From: Litorivita sp040371945
GTDB lineage: Bacteria > Pseudomonadota > Alphaproteobacteria > Rhodobacterales > Rhodobacteraceae
Length of the DNA stretch: 64,000 nucleotides
Assembly (NCBI RefSeq): GCF_040371945.1
Contig: NZ_BAABWS010000001.1
Coordinates: forward strand, 124,001 to 188,000
Reading direction: 5' to 3'
The translations under genes were made by a program, and so were the position numbers. The notes beneath the pieces are model-generated. The model was given only the letters and a program-made list of their open reading frames with translations, did not search any database and was not told the origin of the DNA. Every line of letters starts with the position of its first letter. The first letter of the stretch is position 1. Shown one piece after another: positions 1 to 8,433 of this stretch.

Positions 1-1479
1 ATGTTCAACCCGACGGTTCAATTGAAATCGGGCGGCTACATCGTGATCGGCGTCACCGAGGCGCTTGTCGCCATCGATGTGAACTCGGGCCGCGCCACCA
101 AAGAAGGCTCGATCGAGGAAACCGCGACCAAAACCAACCTTGAGGCCGCAGAAGAAGTGGCGCGCCAATTGCGCCTGCGCGACCTTGCCGGTTTGATCGT
201 TATCGATTTCATCGACATGGACGAGCGCCGCAACAATGCCGCCGTTGAAAAGCGGATGAAGGACAAGCTGAAAACCGACCGCGCCCGCATTCAGGTGGGC
301 CGGATTTCCGGTTTCGGCCTGATGGAAATGTCGCGCCAACGTCTGCGCCCAGGCATGATCGAGGCCACGACACAGCCTTGCCCCTCGTGCCACGGCACCG
401 GCCTGATCCGGTCGGACGACAACCTCGCGCTGTCGATCCTGCGCCAGATCGAAGAAGAAGGCACCCGCCGCCGCACCCGTGAGGTTTTGGTCAAATGCCC
501 TGTTGGCATCGCCAATTTCTTGATGAACCACAAGCGCGAGCATGTGGCGCAAATCGAGGGTCGCTATGGCATGTCGGTGCGCGTCGAAGGCGACCCGATG
601 CTGATCTCGCCTGACTTCACCATGGAGAAATTCAAAACCGCCACGCGCGTTGTGGCCGAGATCGCCGCGCCTGTCGTGTCGGTCGATACGACCTTGATGG
701 ACCAGATCGACGAAGACGCCGCCGCCGAAGCCGAAGCCCAAGAGGCCTTGGACGCCGAAGCGGATGCCGCAGAAGAGACAGGCACGCGCCATGCGGGCCC
801 CGATGCGGGCGAGGGCGAAGAGCGTCCGAAAAAACGCCGCCGCCGCCGTCGCCGCCGGTCCAAGAATGGTAATGGCGAGGCGGAGAACGGCGAGAGCACG
901 AATGACGCAGGAGCGAGCGACAACGACAGCGAACAGACCTCCGATGCGGCTGTGCAAAACGTAGAAGCAGACGCCGAAACGCAGAGTGCCGAAGAAGCGC
1001 CCAAACCCAAACGCACGCGCAAACCGCGCGCCAAGAAAGCCGAAGCGGCTCAGGCGGCCGCAGCCGATGGCGAGACCCAAGCCGAGGCGCCCGAGGCGCA
1101 GGCAGATGCGGAGGCAGAGGCCGAGAAGCCCAAGCGCCGCACCCGCATCCGCAAGCCGAAGGCTGCCGCGGCAGAGGCCGAGGCCAAAACGGAGGCACCC
1201 GCCGCCGAAGCCGAGACAGGCGAAGCCGCCGAGAAGCCCAAGCCCAAACGCCGCTCGCGGGCCAAGAAAAAGCCCGAGGCAGAGGCCGAAACCGTTGCTG
1301 CTGAGGCTCCCGCGGCTGAGGTTGCGGTAGAGGCACCCGCCGCTGCCGATCCTGCGCCCGCACCCGCACCCGCAGCACCGGAGCCGACACCCACGCCGCA
1401 GGCACCCGCTGCCGCGCCGGAGGCAAAGGACGAGGGCGAGAAACCCAAGCGCAAAGGGTGGTGGTCGCTGAGCCGCTAA
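1..1479 (+). CDS. rne: Ribonuclease E/G, C-terminal part (gene starts before the window)
   Basis: This is the 3' part of a ribonuclease E/G gene whose frame is already open at base 1. RNase E cuts single-stranded RNA in mRNA decay and rRNA/tRNA processing and scaffolds the degradosome. The visible part holds the DNase I-like catalytic segment with AIDVNSG (about residue 24) and the VIDFIDM strand (about 67), which carry the metal-binding aspartates. The Zn-link CPSC lies at residues 127-130 in CPSCHGTG. From about residue 235 the protein becomes a long low-complexity tail of Ala, Glu, Lys, Arg and Pro with a run of arginines near residue 280, as expected for the disordered RNA- and partner-binding region. 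The N-terminal S1 domain lies outside the window, so the ATG at base 1 is probably an internal methionine. Confidence 0.95.
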   Translation: MFNPTVQLKSGGYIVIGVTEALVAIDVNSGRATKEGSIEETATKTNLEAAEEVARQLRLRDLAGLIVIDFIDMDERRNNAAVEKRMKDKLKTDRARIQVGRISGFGLMEMSRQRLRPGMIEATTQPCPSCHGTGLIRSDDNLALSILRQIEEEGTRRRTREVLVKCPVGIANFLMNHKREHVAQIEGRYGMSVRVEGDPMLISPDFTMEKFKTATRVVAEIAAPVVSVDTTLMDQIDEDAAAEAEAQEALDAEADAAEETGTRHAGPDAGEGEERPKKRRRRRRRRSKNGNGEAENGESTNDAGASDNDSEQTSDAAVQNVEADAETQSAEEAPKPKRTRKPRAKKAEAAQAAAADGETQAEAPEAQADAEAEAEKPKRRTRIRKPKAAAAEAEAKTEAPAAEAETGEAAEKPKPKRRSRAKKKPEAEAETVAAEAPAAEVAVEAPAAADPAPAPAPAAPEPTPTPQAPAAAPEAKDEGEKPKRKGWWSLSR

Positions 1480-1497
1480 CCCGAAGCATAAGACAAT

Positions 1498-1535
1498 AAA
1501 ACCGCCGCATGAGACCCTCACGCGGCGGTTTTTTA
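1498..1535 (+). terminator. Rho-independent terminator after rne
   Basis: A GC-rich inverted repeat, CCGCCGC paired with GCGGCGG and extended by TGAG/CTCA across one mismatch, is followed by a run of six T. It lies 19 bases after the rne stop and faces the convergent tusA gene. An A-run on its left side may let it work in both directions. Confidence 0.85.
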
Positions 1536-1553
1536 TTGTGCAATGGCCAAGGC

Positions 1554-1805
1554 CTATCCGCGCCGGATCACATACAGATGCGCGCCGTCCTGACCCTCGC
1601 GGATTTCGACCATCTCATGCCCCGCCTGCGCGCAAAAATGCGGCAGGTCGATCACTGCCACCGGATCATCGGCGGTGATGTGCAGCAGCGCGCCTTGGGC
1701 CATACCCAACAGGCATTTGCGCGCGCGCAACACCGGCAAGGGGCAAATCAACCCGCGCGCATCAATTTCGACAATCTCACTCATGGCGCTTTCGATACGC
1801 CGCAT
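1554..1805 (-). CDS. tusA: TusA-family sulfurtransferase (SirA-like)
   Basis: A small protein of the TusA/SirA family, which carries sulfur as a cysteine persulfide in tRNA thiolation or other sulfur-transfer routes. The family signature is clear near the N terminus: DARGLICPLPVLRAR, with the conserved Cys of the CPxP motif. The whole protein is the usual length of 76-83 residues. Two starts are possible: the ATG at 1805, with AGG 7 bases upstream, and the ATG at 1784 (MSEIVEIDARG), which matches typical family N termini better but has only a weak ribosome site. The gene converges on rne and diverges from ccdA. Confidence 0.85.
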   Translation of the reverse strand: MRRIESAMSEIVEIDARGLICPLPVLRARKCLLGMAQGALLHITADDPVAVIDLPHFCAQAGHEMVEIREGQDGAHLYVIRRG

Positions 1806-1877
1806 GTTTCAACCTGTCCACAGGGTTGTGACATCTGGCCGCGTGACGGCGGGGCGATGTGCGGCTATGCCTGTGAC

Positions 1878-2630
1878 ATGATTGGATTCGACTTTATCGA
1901 CGCGGGGCTGTTGCCCGCGATGTTTGTGGCGCTGGCGGCGGGATGGATTTCCTTTCTCAGCCCCTGCGTATTGCCCATCGTGCCGCCCTATCTGGCCTAT
2001 ATGAGCGGCATCTCGATGGGCGATCTGCAATCGGGCGACGCGCGGCGGCGCTCGGTGATGCTTGCGGCGCTGTTTTTCGTGCTGGGCCTGTCGACGGTGT
2101 TTTTGTTCTTGGGCTTCACCGCCTCGCTCATCGGCACACTGTTTTTACAATTCCAAGGCTGGTTCAACACCATCGCCGGTATCCTCGTGATGATTTTCGG
2201 CGCGCATTTTGTCGGTGTCTACCGGATCGGATTTCTGGACCGCGAGGCGCGTATGGATGCAGGGGACAAGGGCGGATCGGCCTTCGGCGCCTATATCCTT
2301 GGCCTCGCCTTTGCCTTTGGCTGGACGCCTTGCATCGGCCCGCAATTGGGTGCGATCCTGTCGCTGGCCGCGCAAGAGGCCTCGGTCGCGCGCGGGACAT
2401 TGCTTTTGGCGGTCTATGCCATCGGGCTGGGCGTGCCGTTCTTGTTGGTTGCAGCCTTCTTGCCGCGCCTGACGGGCACATTGTCGTGGATGAAACGCCA
2501 TATGGAGCAGATCGAGCGCGTTATGGGGCTTTTGCTGTGGACCATCGGTTTGATGATGCTGACGGGCGGTTTTTCGGCCTTTTCCTTCTGGCTGCTCGAA
2601 ACCTTTCCCGCCCTCGCAAAGCTTGGATAA
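1878..2630 (+). CDS. ccdA: Cytochrome c biogenesis protein CcdA
   Basis: A 250-residue inner-membrane protein of the CcdA/DsbD family, which passes electrons from cytoplasmic thioredoxin across the membrane to periplasmic thiol-disulfide proteins for cytochrome c maturation. Six hydrophobic segments can be traced. The two redox cysteines sit in the expected places: SPCVLPIVPP in the first segment and GWTPCIGPQLG in the fourth. The start at 1878 (MIGFDFIDAG) gives the usual CcdA N terminus. An in-frame ATG at 1857 preceded by GGCGGGG is a possible alternative. The open frame extends much further upstream but overlaps tusA and shows no family similarity there. Confidence 0.92.
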   Translation: MIGFDFIDAGLLPAMFVALAAGWISFLSPCVLPIVPPYLAYMSGISMGDLQSGDARRRSVMLAALFFVLGLSTVFLFLGFTASLIGTLFLQFQGWFNTIAGILVMIFGAHFVGVYRIGFLDREARMDAGDKGGSAFGAYILGLAFAFGWTPCIGPQLGAILSLAAQEASVARGTLLLAVYAIGLGVPFLLVAAFLPRLTGTLSWMKRHMEQIERVMGLLLWTIGLMMLTGGFSAFSFWLLETFPALAKLG

Positions 2631-2683
2631 ATCCTTACTCTTGCCTGATTTTCTGGATATGATCGGCGGCAAGAGGCAAGGGT

Positions 2684-3970
2684 ATGAGTGACGCAACTCC
2701 ATCAGATCAGGCGCAAAACGTGCGGCGGCGGCGGGTGTTCTACATCCCCGGCTATGATCCGATTCACCCGCGCCGCTACCGCGAGCTTTACCGCAAAGAA
2801 GGCGCCGCGCAGGCCGCGATCAGCGGCTATGAGATTACCCTGAGCCCCAAAACCACCAAAGGCGGCCCCTACGGGTGGCATGTTTCGGGCAATATTGGCG
2901 CGCCCGTCGAGACCGATGTCGAGGTGTTGATCTGGTCCGATATTGTGCGCGGCAGCATGTCCAATTCTATTCCCGCCACCTATGTGCAACTGCTGCGCAC
3001 GGCTTGGGCCTATATCGGCTCTGGCGCGCTTTGGCGGCTGATGCGGCTGCGCAAGGGGCCGGTGATCGCGGCGCTTTATCCGGTGGTGTTCTTGATTGTT
3101 CAGCTCATTTTGGCGCTGGTGGTCGGATACGGGATTTTCGTGGGCACGATGATGCTCGGCAATCTGGCAGCTCTCGCCTTGTCCTTGGACGCTCAAACAG
3201 CGGCGCTTTTCTACCCCGTCACCCTCTTGGCTGCGGCCTTGGGCGCATTGTCCGTTTGGGGCATTCTGGATTGGTTCAAGCGCAAGGACGGCCGGTTCTT
3301 CGCCTATTATCTGATGCATGACTATGCCTATTCCGCGCGTTGGGGCGGGGCCAATCCGCCCAGGCTTGAGGCCCGCATGGCCGAGTTTGGCGATAGCATT
3401 GCTGCCGCTTTGGAGGAGGATGTGGATGAGGTGCTCGTCGTTGGCCATAGCTCGGGCGCGCATCTGGCGGTGTCGATCCTCGCCGATCTCATCCGCGCGG
3501 GCAGGGCGCCTGCCGAAGGTCCGGCCTTGGGGTTCTTGTCGCTGGGACAAGTGGTGCCGATGGTGTCATTCTTGCCCAAAGCCCACCGTTTGCGCGCCGA
3601 TCTTTGCTATCTGTCCACCGCGCAGTCCCTCGCATGGGTCGATGTCACGGCGCCTGGTGACGGATGCGCCTTTGCGCTTTGCGATCCCGTCGCGGTCAGC
3701 GGCGTGGCCCCCGCAGATAAACGCTGGCCCTTGGTGATTTCGGCGGCCTTCACCCAATCGCTCAAACCCGAAACATGGAAAGCGCTGCGCTGGCGGTTTT
3801 TCCGCCTGCATTTCCAATATCTCTGCGCTTTCGATGCGCCGCGCGATTATGACTATTTCCAGATCACCGCAGGCCCGCGAACCTTGGCCGCGCGCTACCA
3901 TGGCCGCGTGCCCTCCAAAAGCCGCATCGAGACGCCGGTCAATAAATTCACCGCCAAGGCCGCGTCATGA
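2684..3970 (+). CDS. Membrane-anchored alpha/beta-hydrolase-like protein of unknown substrate
   Basis: A 428-residue protein without a confident family name. It begins with a soluble stretch (RRRRVFYIPGYDPIHPRRYRELY) that looks like the first strand of an alpha/beta hydrolase. Two strongly hydrophobic membrane segments follow at about residues 125-160 and 165-195. A second soluble part contains VVGHSSGAHLAVSIL near residue 255, a good match to the GxSxG nucleophile elbow of serine esterases. The gene ends in a 4-base overlap (ATGA) with the P450 gene, so the two are probably translated together. I infer a membrane-bound esterase or lipase-like enzyme; catalytic Asp and His positions cannot be assigned by eye. 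Confidence 0.75.
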   Translation: MSDATPSDQAQNVRRRRVFYIPGYDPIHPRRYRELYRKEGAAQAAISGYEITLSPKTTKGGPYGWHVSGNIGAPVETDVEVLIWSDIVRGSMSNSIPATYVQLLRTAWAYIGSGALWRLMRLRKGPVIAALYPVVFLIVQLILALVVGYGIFVGTMMLGNLAALALSLDAQTAALFYPVTLLAAALGALSVWGILDWFKRKDGRFFAYYLMHDYAYSARWGGANPPRLEARMAEFGDSIAAALEEDVDEVLVVGHSSGAHLAVSILADLIRAGRAPAEGPALGFLSLGQVVPMVSFLPKAHRLRADLCYLSTAQSLAWVDVTAPGDGCAFALCDPVAVSGVAPADKRWPLVISAAFTQSLKPETWKALRWRFFRLHFQYLCAFDAPRDYDYFQITAGPRTLAARYHGRVPSKSRIETPVNKFTAKAAS

Positions 3971-5349
3971 GCGGCTGCCCCATGCACCCGATGCCGCCCA
4001 AACCCCCCGCGCGCGAGGGGCGCGTATCGCTATGGCGCTACTTGAAACTCTTTCGCCAAGACATCCTGTCGGCGCAGCCCGCGCGGCTTTACCGCGCATG
4101 GATGGCCGAGTTCAAAACCCCGTTTTTTCGCTCCTATATGTGCAACGATCCCGAACTGGTCGATCTGGTGCTCAAGACCCGCCCTGACGAATTTCCCAAA
4201 TCCAATCGCGTGCGCGAAGGGCTCAAGCCTTTGCTCGGAAATTCGGTCTTTGTCACCAACGGCGACGTATGGAAACGGCAACGGCGCATCATTGATCCGG
4301 CCTTTGAGGGCGGGCGCCTGCGCGACAGTTTCGAGGCCATGGTCGCGGCGGGTGAGGCGGCGGTGGCGCGGATCGGCAAGGCCGCGGACGGGCGTGCCCA
4401 TGAGATCGAGGAAGAGGCCTCGCATGCGGCAGCGGATGTGATTTTCCGCACGCTTTTCTCGATCCCGATCGAGCATGAAACCGCCTCGGCGGTGTTTTCC
4501 GAATTCCGTGCCCATCAACGCAGCCAACCCGTGGTCAATATCGCCGCGCTTTTGCCTTTGCCCAAATGGATGCCGCGCCTGCACCGGCGTGCGACCCTCG
4601 AGACCGCAAAACGTATTCGCGGCCTGATCACCGAACTGACCTCCGCGCGCATGGCGCAGATCGAGGCAGGCGGTGCGCCGATGGATCTGGCGACCAAGAT
4701 CATGACAACGCCCGATCCGGTTGACGGCAAATGTTTCGACACCGAAGAAATGGTCGATCAGGTGGCGATCTTTTTCCTCGCGGGCCATGAAACCAGCGCC
4801 TCGGCCTTGGCTTGGGCGCTCTATCTCGTGGCGCTCTACCCCGAGTGGCAAGACCGTCTGGCCGCAGAGGCGCGCGCGGCCCTTGGCGATCAGATCGCGT
4901 TTTCGGATATGAAGAAATTGCCGCTCAGCCGCGATGTGTTTCGCGAAACCTTGCGGCTTTATCCGCCCGTGCCGATGATGGTACGCGAGGCGGCTTGTCC
5001 GCAGCAGTTTCGCGGGCGCAAGGTCGCCAAAGGCGCGCAGATCGTGCTTTCGCCGTGGCATTTGCAGCGCCATGAGCGGATTTGGGAGCGGCCCGATGAA
5101 TTTGATCCGGCCCGTTTTGCCACCGACAATGGCCGCGACGGGCTTCGCCGTGCCTATATGCCGTTTTCGGCGGGGCAGCGCGTTTGCCCCGGTGCGGGGT
5201 TTGCCATGATTGAGGGGCCGCTGATCTTGTCGATGCTGCTCAAATCCTACCGCTTCGATGTGGTCAACGAGCGCCCCGCGATGCCCGTTGCCCATCTTAC
5301 GGTGCGCGGCAAGGACGGGATATGGCTGCGCATCACCGCGCGCGATTAG
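3967..5349 (+). CDS. Cytochrome P450
   Basis: A 460-residue haem monooxygenase with all main P450 signatures: the I-helix oxygen-binding motif AGHETS at about residue 273, the K-helix ExxR as ETLR near 327, and the haem-ligand loop FSAGQRVCPGAGFAM with the axial Cys near 406. There is no N-terminal membrane anchor, so it is probably soluble and needs a separate ferredoxin and reductase, which are not nearby. It overlaps the upstream hydrolase-like gene by 4 bases, which suggests a shared pathway, perhaps on a lipid or hydrophobic ester. Its 3' end overlaps the end of the convergent ribbon-helix-helix gene by 17 bases. The substrate cannot be told from the sequence. Confidence 0.93.
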   Translation: MSGCPMHPMPPKPPAREGRVSLWRYLKLFRQDILSAQPARLYRAWMAEFKTPFFRSYMCNDPELVDLVLKTRPDEFPKSNRVREGLKPLLGNSVFVTNGDVWKRQRRIIDPAFEGGRLRDSFEAMVAAGEAAVARIGKAADGRAHEIEEEASHAAADVIFRTLFSIPIEHETASAVFSEFRAHQRSQPVVNIAALLPLPKWMPRLHRRATLETAKRIRGLITELTSARMAQIEAGGAPMDLATKIMTTPDPVDGKCFDTEEMVDQVAIFFLAGHETSASALAWALYLVALYPEWQDRLAAEARAALGDQIAFSDMKKLPLSRDVFRETLRLYPPVPMMVREAACPQQFRGRKVAKGAQIVLSPWHLQRHERIWERPDEFDPARFATDNGRDGLRRAYMPFSAGQRVCPGAGFAMIEGPLILSMLLKSYRFDVVNERPAMPVAHLTVRGKDGIWLRITARD

Positions 5350-5563
5350 GCCCGCGATAGTGGCGCAACACGAAAAGCCGGATCGCGGAGGCAAGGCCCA
5401 GATCGGCGCCGCGCTGCGCATCAATTTCGGCGGCCAAAGCATTGATCGGTTTTGATGTTTCGGCGGCAATCTCGCGAAAGGCCTGCCAAAATTCATCTTC
5501 CAAAGACACCGATGTGCGGTGCCCGTGCAGCGTCAAGGACCGTTTAACAGGGCGCTCGGTCAT
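5333..5563 (-). CDS. Ribbon-helix-helix domain protein
   Basis: A 76-residue basic protein with the pattern of a ribbon-helix-helix fold: a short beta strand (RTSVSLEDEFW) followed by two helices (FREIAAETSKPINALAAEID, then LASAIRLFVLRHY). The arrangement resembles the small RHH proteins common in alphaproteobacteria. It starts in a 4-base overlap with the DUF4169 gene upstream, so the pair is one transcription unit. Proteins of this fold usually bind DNA as dimers; no target can be assigned. Its stop codon lies inside the 3' end of the convergent P450 gene. Confidence 0.8.
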   Translation of the reverse strand: MTERPVKRSLTLHGHRTSVSLEDEFWQAFREIAAETSKPINALAAEIDAQRGADLGLASAIRLFVLRHYRGPNRAR

Positions 5564-5757
5564 GGGGCGGTGTCGTCATCGCCGTCACCGGATTTATGGC
5601 CATCCAGATCGCGCTTGGATTTTTCTGCCCGCGCGCGTTCGAGCTCCTTGTCGGCCTTTGGGCGGCCGAATTTGACCGCATTGCGGTCGGCCTCTTCGCG
5701 GGCCTCGCGCTTGGCCTTGGCTTTGCGGAACTGGTTGAGGTTGGTGACATTGCTCAT
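5560..5757 (-). CDS. DUF4169 family protein
   Basis: A 65-residue, very charged, helix-forming protein matching the DUF4169 family of Rhodobacterales and relatives. The N terminus MSNVTNLNQFRKAKAKR and the later KFGRPKADKELERARAEK and LDGHK segments are the family pattern. The function of the family is unknown. It overlaps the downstream RHH gene by 4 bases and follows fumC on the same strand, separated by the fumC terminator. Confidence 0.8.
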   Translation of the reverse strand: MSNVTNLNQFRKAKAKREAREEADRNAVKFGRPKADKELERARAEKSKRDLDGHKSGDGDDDTAP

Positions 5758-5878
5758 GAGGGCAGGATAGCCGCGGCCGTGATGGTGTCCAGCAAAACAA
5801 TGGTCTCGCGCCCGCCCCGTGAGGGCGGTTCAGCCGCTGCCTTCGCGCAGCAAAGGCAAGAAGACGGCAGCGGACACG

Positions 5879-5908
5879 AAAAAGGGCGGCCCCTTCGGAC
5901 CGCCCCCT
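5879..5908 (-). terminator. Rho-independent terminator after fumC
   Basis: Read on the minus strand, GGGCGGTCC, a GAAG loop and GGGCCGCCC are followed by TTTTT. The hairpin starts about 20 bases after the fumC stop and separates it from the DUF4169-RHH pair. Confidence 0.85.
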
Positions 5909-5928
5909 GCAATACTGTTAGGATCAAA

Positions 5929-7323
5929 TCAGTCTTTGGGGCCGATCATATCCTCGGGGCGCACCACCGCGTCAAAGGTCGCCTCATCGACAAATCCAAG
6001 CGCAATCGCCTCTTCCTTCAGGGTCGTGCCGTTCTTATGCGCGGTCTTGGCCACTTTGGTCGCGTTGTCGTAACCGATGGTGGGGGCCAACGCTGTGACC
6101 AGCATCAGGCTTTCCTTCATCAATTTGTCGATACGCGGCGCGTTGGCCTCGATGCCCAAAAGCATCCGCTCGGTAAAGCTGTCGGCGACATCGCCCAAAA
6201 GCTGGATCGATTGCAGCAGGTTATAGCTCATCATCGGGTTATAGACGTTCAATTCGAAATGGCCTTGGCTGCCGGCGAATTTGATCGCGGCATCATTGCC
6301 CATCACATGGGCGGCGACCTGCGTCATGGCCTCGGCTTGGGTCGGGTTGACCTTGCCCGGCATGATCGACGATCCAGGCTCGTTTTCGGGCAGGATCAAT
6401 TCGCCAAGGCCCGAGCGCGGACCCGAGCCGAGCAGGCGGATGTCGGAGGCGATTTTATACATCGAACCGGCCACAGTGGCCAAGGCGCCCGACATGAAGA
6501 CCATCGCGTCATGGGCGGCGAGAGCTTCGAATTTGTTGGGCGCGGTGACAAAGGGCAAACCGGTGATTTCGGCCATATTCGCCGCAACGGTTTCGCCCCA
6601 ACCTTTTTTGGTGTTCAGGCCGGTGCCAACGGCGGTGCCGCCTTGCGCCAGCTCGTAAATGTCGGGCAGGGCGGCCTCGACCCGTTTGATGCCTTGGCGG
6701 ATTTGATGGGCATAGCCCGAGAATTCCTGTCCCAAGGTCAAAGGCGTCGCATCTTGGGTATGGGTGCGGCCGATCTTGATGATGTCTTTGAATTCGTCTT
6801 GCTTTTGCTCCAGACCGGCGAGCAATTTGTGCAGGCCGGGCAGCAGAACATCACGCACCGACATGGCGGTGGCGATATGCATTGCGGTCGGGAAGGTGTC
6901 GTTCGACGATTGGCCCATGTTGCAATGATCGTTGGGGTGCACGGGGTCTTTGGAGCCGATCACGCCGCCCAAGATTTCGATCGCGCGGTTGGCGATGACC
7001 TCGTTGGAATTCATGTTCGATTGCGTGCCCGATCCGGTTTGCCACACGACCAAGGGAAAGTTGTCGTCGAATTTGCCGTCAACGACTTCACCCGCCGCCT
7101 GCACGATCGCGGCGCCAAGCTTGGCATCCAAGGCGCCCGACGCGATATTCGCCTGCGCACAGGCTTTCTTGATCACGCCAAGCGCGCGCACGATGGCGAC
7201 GGGCTGTTTTTCCCAACCGATGGGAAAGTTCATGATCGAGCGCTGGGTTTGCGCGCCCCAATATTTGTCATTGGGGACCTCAAGAGGGCCAAAGCTGTCG
7301 GTTTCTGTGCGGGTATTGGTCAT
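5929..7323 (-). CDS. fumC: Class II fumarate hydratase
   Basis: Fumarase C converts fumarate and water to L-malate in the TCA cycle. It is a cytoplasmic homotetramer that needs no iron-sulfur cluster. The 464-residue length is typical of class II. The superfamily signature GSSIMPGKVNPTQ lies at about residue 317, preceded by the mobile loop. Other conserved segments include the N-terminal TRTETDSFGPLEVPNDKYWGAQTQRS, SSNDTFPTAMHIA and GRTHTQDATP. The start at 7323 (MTNTRTETD) is chosen over an upstream in-frame ATG because GGAGAG sits 7-8 bases before it and family members start there. A strong terminator follows. Confidence 0.97.
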   Translation of the reverse strand: MTNTRTETDSFGPLEVPNDKYWGAQTQRSIMNFPIGWEKQPVAIVRALGVIKKACAQANIASGALDAKLGAAIVQAAGEVVDGKFDDNFPLVVWQTGSGTQSNMNSNEVIANRAIEILGGVIGSKDPVHPNDHCNMGQSSNDTFPTAMHIATAMSVRDVLLPGLHKLLAGLEQKQDEFKDIIKIGRTHTQDATPLTLGQEFSGYAHQIRQGIKRVEAALPDIYELAQGGTAVGTGLNTKKGWGETVAANMAEITGLPFVTAPNKFEALAAHDAMVFMSGALATVAGSMYKIASDIRLLGSGPRSGLGELILPENEPGSSIMPGKVNPTQAEAMTQVAAHVMGNDAAIKFAGSQGHFELNVYNPMMSYNLLQSIQLLGDVADSFTERMLLGIEANAPRIDKLMKESLMLVTALAPTIGYDNATKVAKTAHKNGTTLKEEAIALGFVDEATFDAVVRPEDMIGPKD

Positions 7324-7386
7324 GATGCGACTCTCCGGAAATTGGGTTGCGGCCTTCATAGCCGAACGCCGCAGAAATTCAATGCT

Positions 7387-7402
7387 GTATACAATGGAAT
7401 AC
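7387..7402. promoter_or_regulatory. Imperfect palindrome upstream of fumC (possible operator)
   Basis: GTATACAATGGAATAC is a degenerate inverted repeat (GTATnC then GnATAC) about 65 bases before the fumC start. It resembles operators of GntR-type regulators. No regulator gene is adjacent, so this is a weak call. Confidence 0.25.
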
Positions 7403-7488
7403 TGTGCAAATTGCCATTGCAAATCGCCAGAGCAAGTCGCCTGTTCAAAGGGCCTGTGCGCTGCGCCGCGCCTTTGGCGCCAGAGCCG

Positions 7489-7962
7489 TTACTTGCGGAA
7501 GCTGTCGAGGCTGACCACATCGCCGGCGGCGGGCTTTTCGGGGGCGGCGCCGTCTTCAGTATCTTCGGCTTCGATCTCGTCCTCGTCGCTCTCGCCGTCG
7601 TCCTCATCGTCTTGAGTTTCGAACCTGAGGCCGAATTCCACCGAGGGATCGACAAAGGTCTGGATCGCGTCATAGGGGATATAAAGCGGCTCTGGCGCAT
7701 CGCCGAAATTGAGGGTGATCGAAAACCCCTCATCCGTCGCCTCAAGCCCGTCATACCAATGCTGCATCACAACCGTCATCTCGGAGGGGTAGCGCTCGCG
7801 CAGCCAGTCGGCCAGTTTGGCGTCGGGGTGGCGGGTGTCGAAGGTGATAAAGAAATGATGCGCCCCCGGCAGTCCGTTCTTTTGAACCTCTGTCAGAACC
7901 TCTTGGATCAGCCCGCGCATCGCGCGGTGCATCAGATTTCCGTAATCAATCGACCGAGCCAT
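7489..7962 (-). CDS. sspB: SspB family protein (ClpXP adaptor, alphaproteobacterial type)
   Basis: A 157-residue protein of the alphaproteobacterial SspB family. SspB tethers ssrA-tagged proteins and brings them to the ClpXP protease. The folded part covers residues 1-115 (IDYGNLMHRAMRGLIQEVL, HHFFITFDTRHP, LNFGDAPEPLYIPYDAI). A very acidic linker follows, and a short C-terminal tail (VVSLDSFRK) is the kind of segment that docks on ClpX. The start at 7962 (MARSIDYGN) follows GGGGGG with good spacing; an ATG five codons upstream is less likely. It sits directly beside ssrA, the RNA that makes its substrates. Confidence 0.9.
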   Translation of the reverse strand: MARSIDYGNLMHRAMRGLIQEVLTEVQKNGLPGAHHFFITFDTRHPDAKLADWLRERYPSEMTVVMQHWYDGLEATDEGFSITLNFGDAPEPLYIPYDAIQTFVDPSVEFGLRFETQDDEDDGESDEDEIEAEDTEDGAAPEKPAAGDVVSLDSFRK

Positions 7963-8117
7963 ATTACAGCCCCCCATATGTTGTTGCAGATCAACATAAG
8001 GGATTCGCTACAATTGGAAAGACGGCAGTGGTTAAAACGCGCTGGCTCTTGGGAAAATACCCCGCAGGCGGCAAACCGCAGCGGTGCGGGTGACCAGATC
8101 ACAAGAGAGGAGGGGAA

Positions 8118-8430
8118 AGTGCAGGATTCTGTTGCCAGGCTCCTGCGGGCCCCGCCTTAAGCTGCAAAGCCTAAGGGCTTAAGGTTCGATATTTCGCACA
8201 GCTTACGCTGCGAGAGCCATCGGTGCTTTGTTGTCATTTGCAACTAGCTTGTTTGAACCGATAACGGTGGTATCTCACCGAGACAAAGCTAACCCCTTTG
8301 GACGTCCGTCGATCCTATTTCGACCCCATGATCCGCAAATGACGGATATTTGGTGGAGTCGCCGGGTACCGCCCCCGGGTCCGATCCGCTTATTACGAGC
8401 GCGTTTATGTCTATAGTCCCGAAGGACAGG
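8118..8430 (-). ncRNA. ssrA: tmRNA (ssrA), circularly permuted two-piece form
   Basis: Transfer-messenger RNA rescues stalled ribosomes and adds a degradation tag. On the minus strand the tag frame reads ANDNKAPMALAA followed by TAA (about 8242-8204). The gene has the permuted alphaproteobacterial order. The acceptor piece comes first, with a GTCC-TTCG-GGAC hairpin, then a T-arm (CCGGG, 7-base loop, CCCGG), then CGACTCC and an encoded ACCA ending at 8351. A 23-base spacer (8328-8350) that folds as ATCCG/CGGAT follows. The coding piece then begins at 8327 with GGGGTCG, which pairs with CGACTCC over seven base pairs. The coding piece seems to end after the GCAGGA/TCCTGC hairpin near 8121; both outer ends are approximate. 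Confidence 0.93.
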
Positions 8431-8433
8431 GCC

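Noticed and set aside
2361..2480. Possible disulfide-exchange fusion after ccdA
   Set aside because: The frame is simply the last part of CcdA; no thioredoxin CxxC domain follows.
4030..5496. Open frame of 488 codons on the minus strand over the P450 gene
   Set aside because: Antisense shadow; the P450 haem and I-helix motifs are on the plus strand.
5596..8160. Open frame of 854 codons on the plus strand across fumC and sspB
   Set aside because: It is the antisense shadow of two well supported genes; high GC keeps stops rare. The translation has no domain pattern and no ribosome site.
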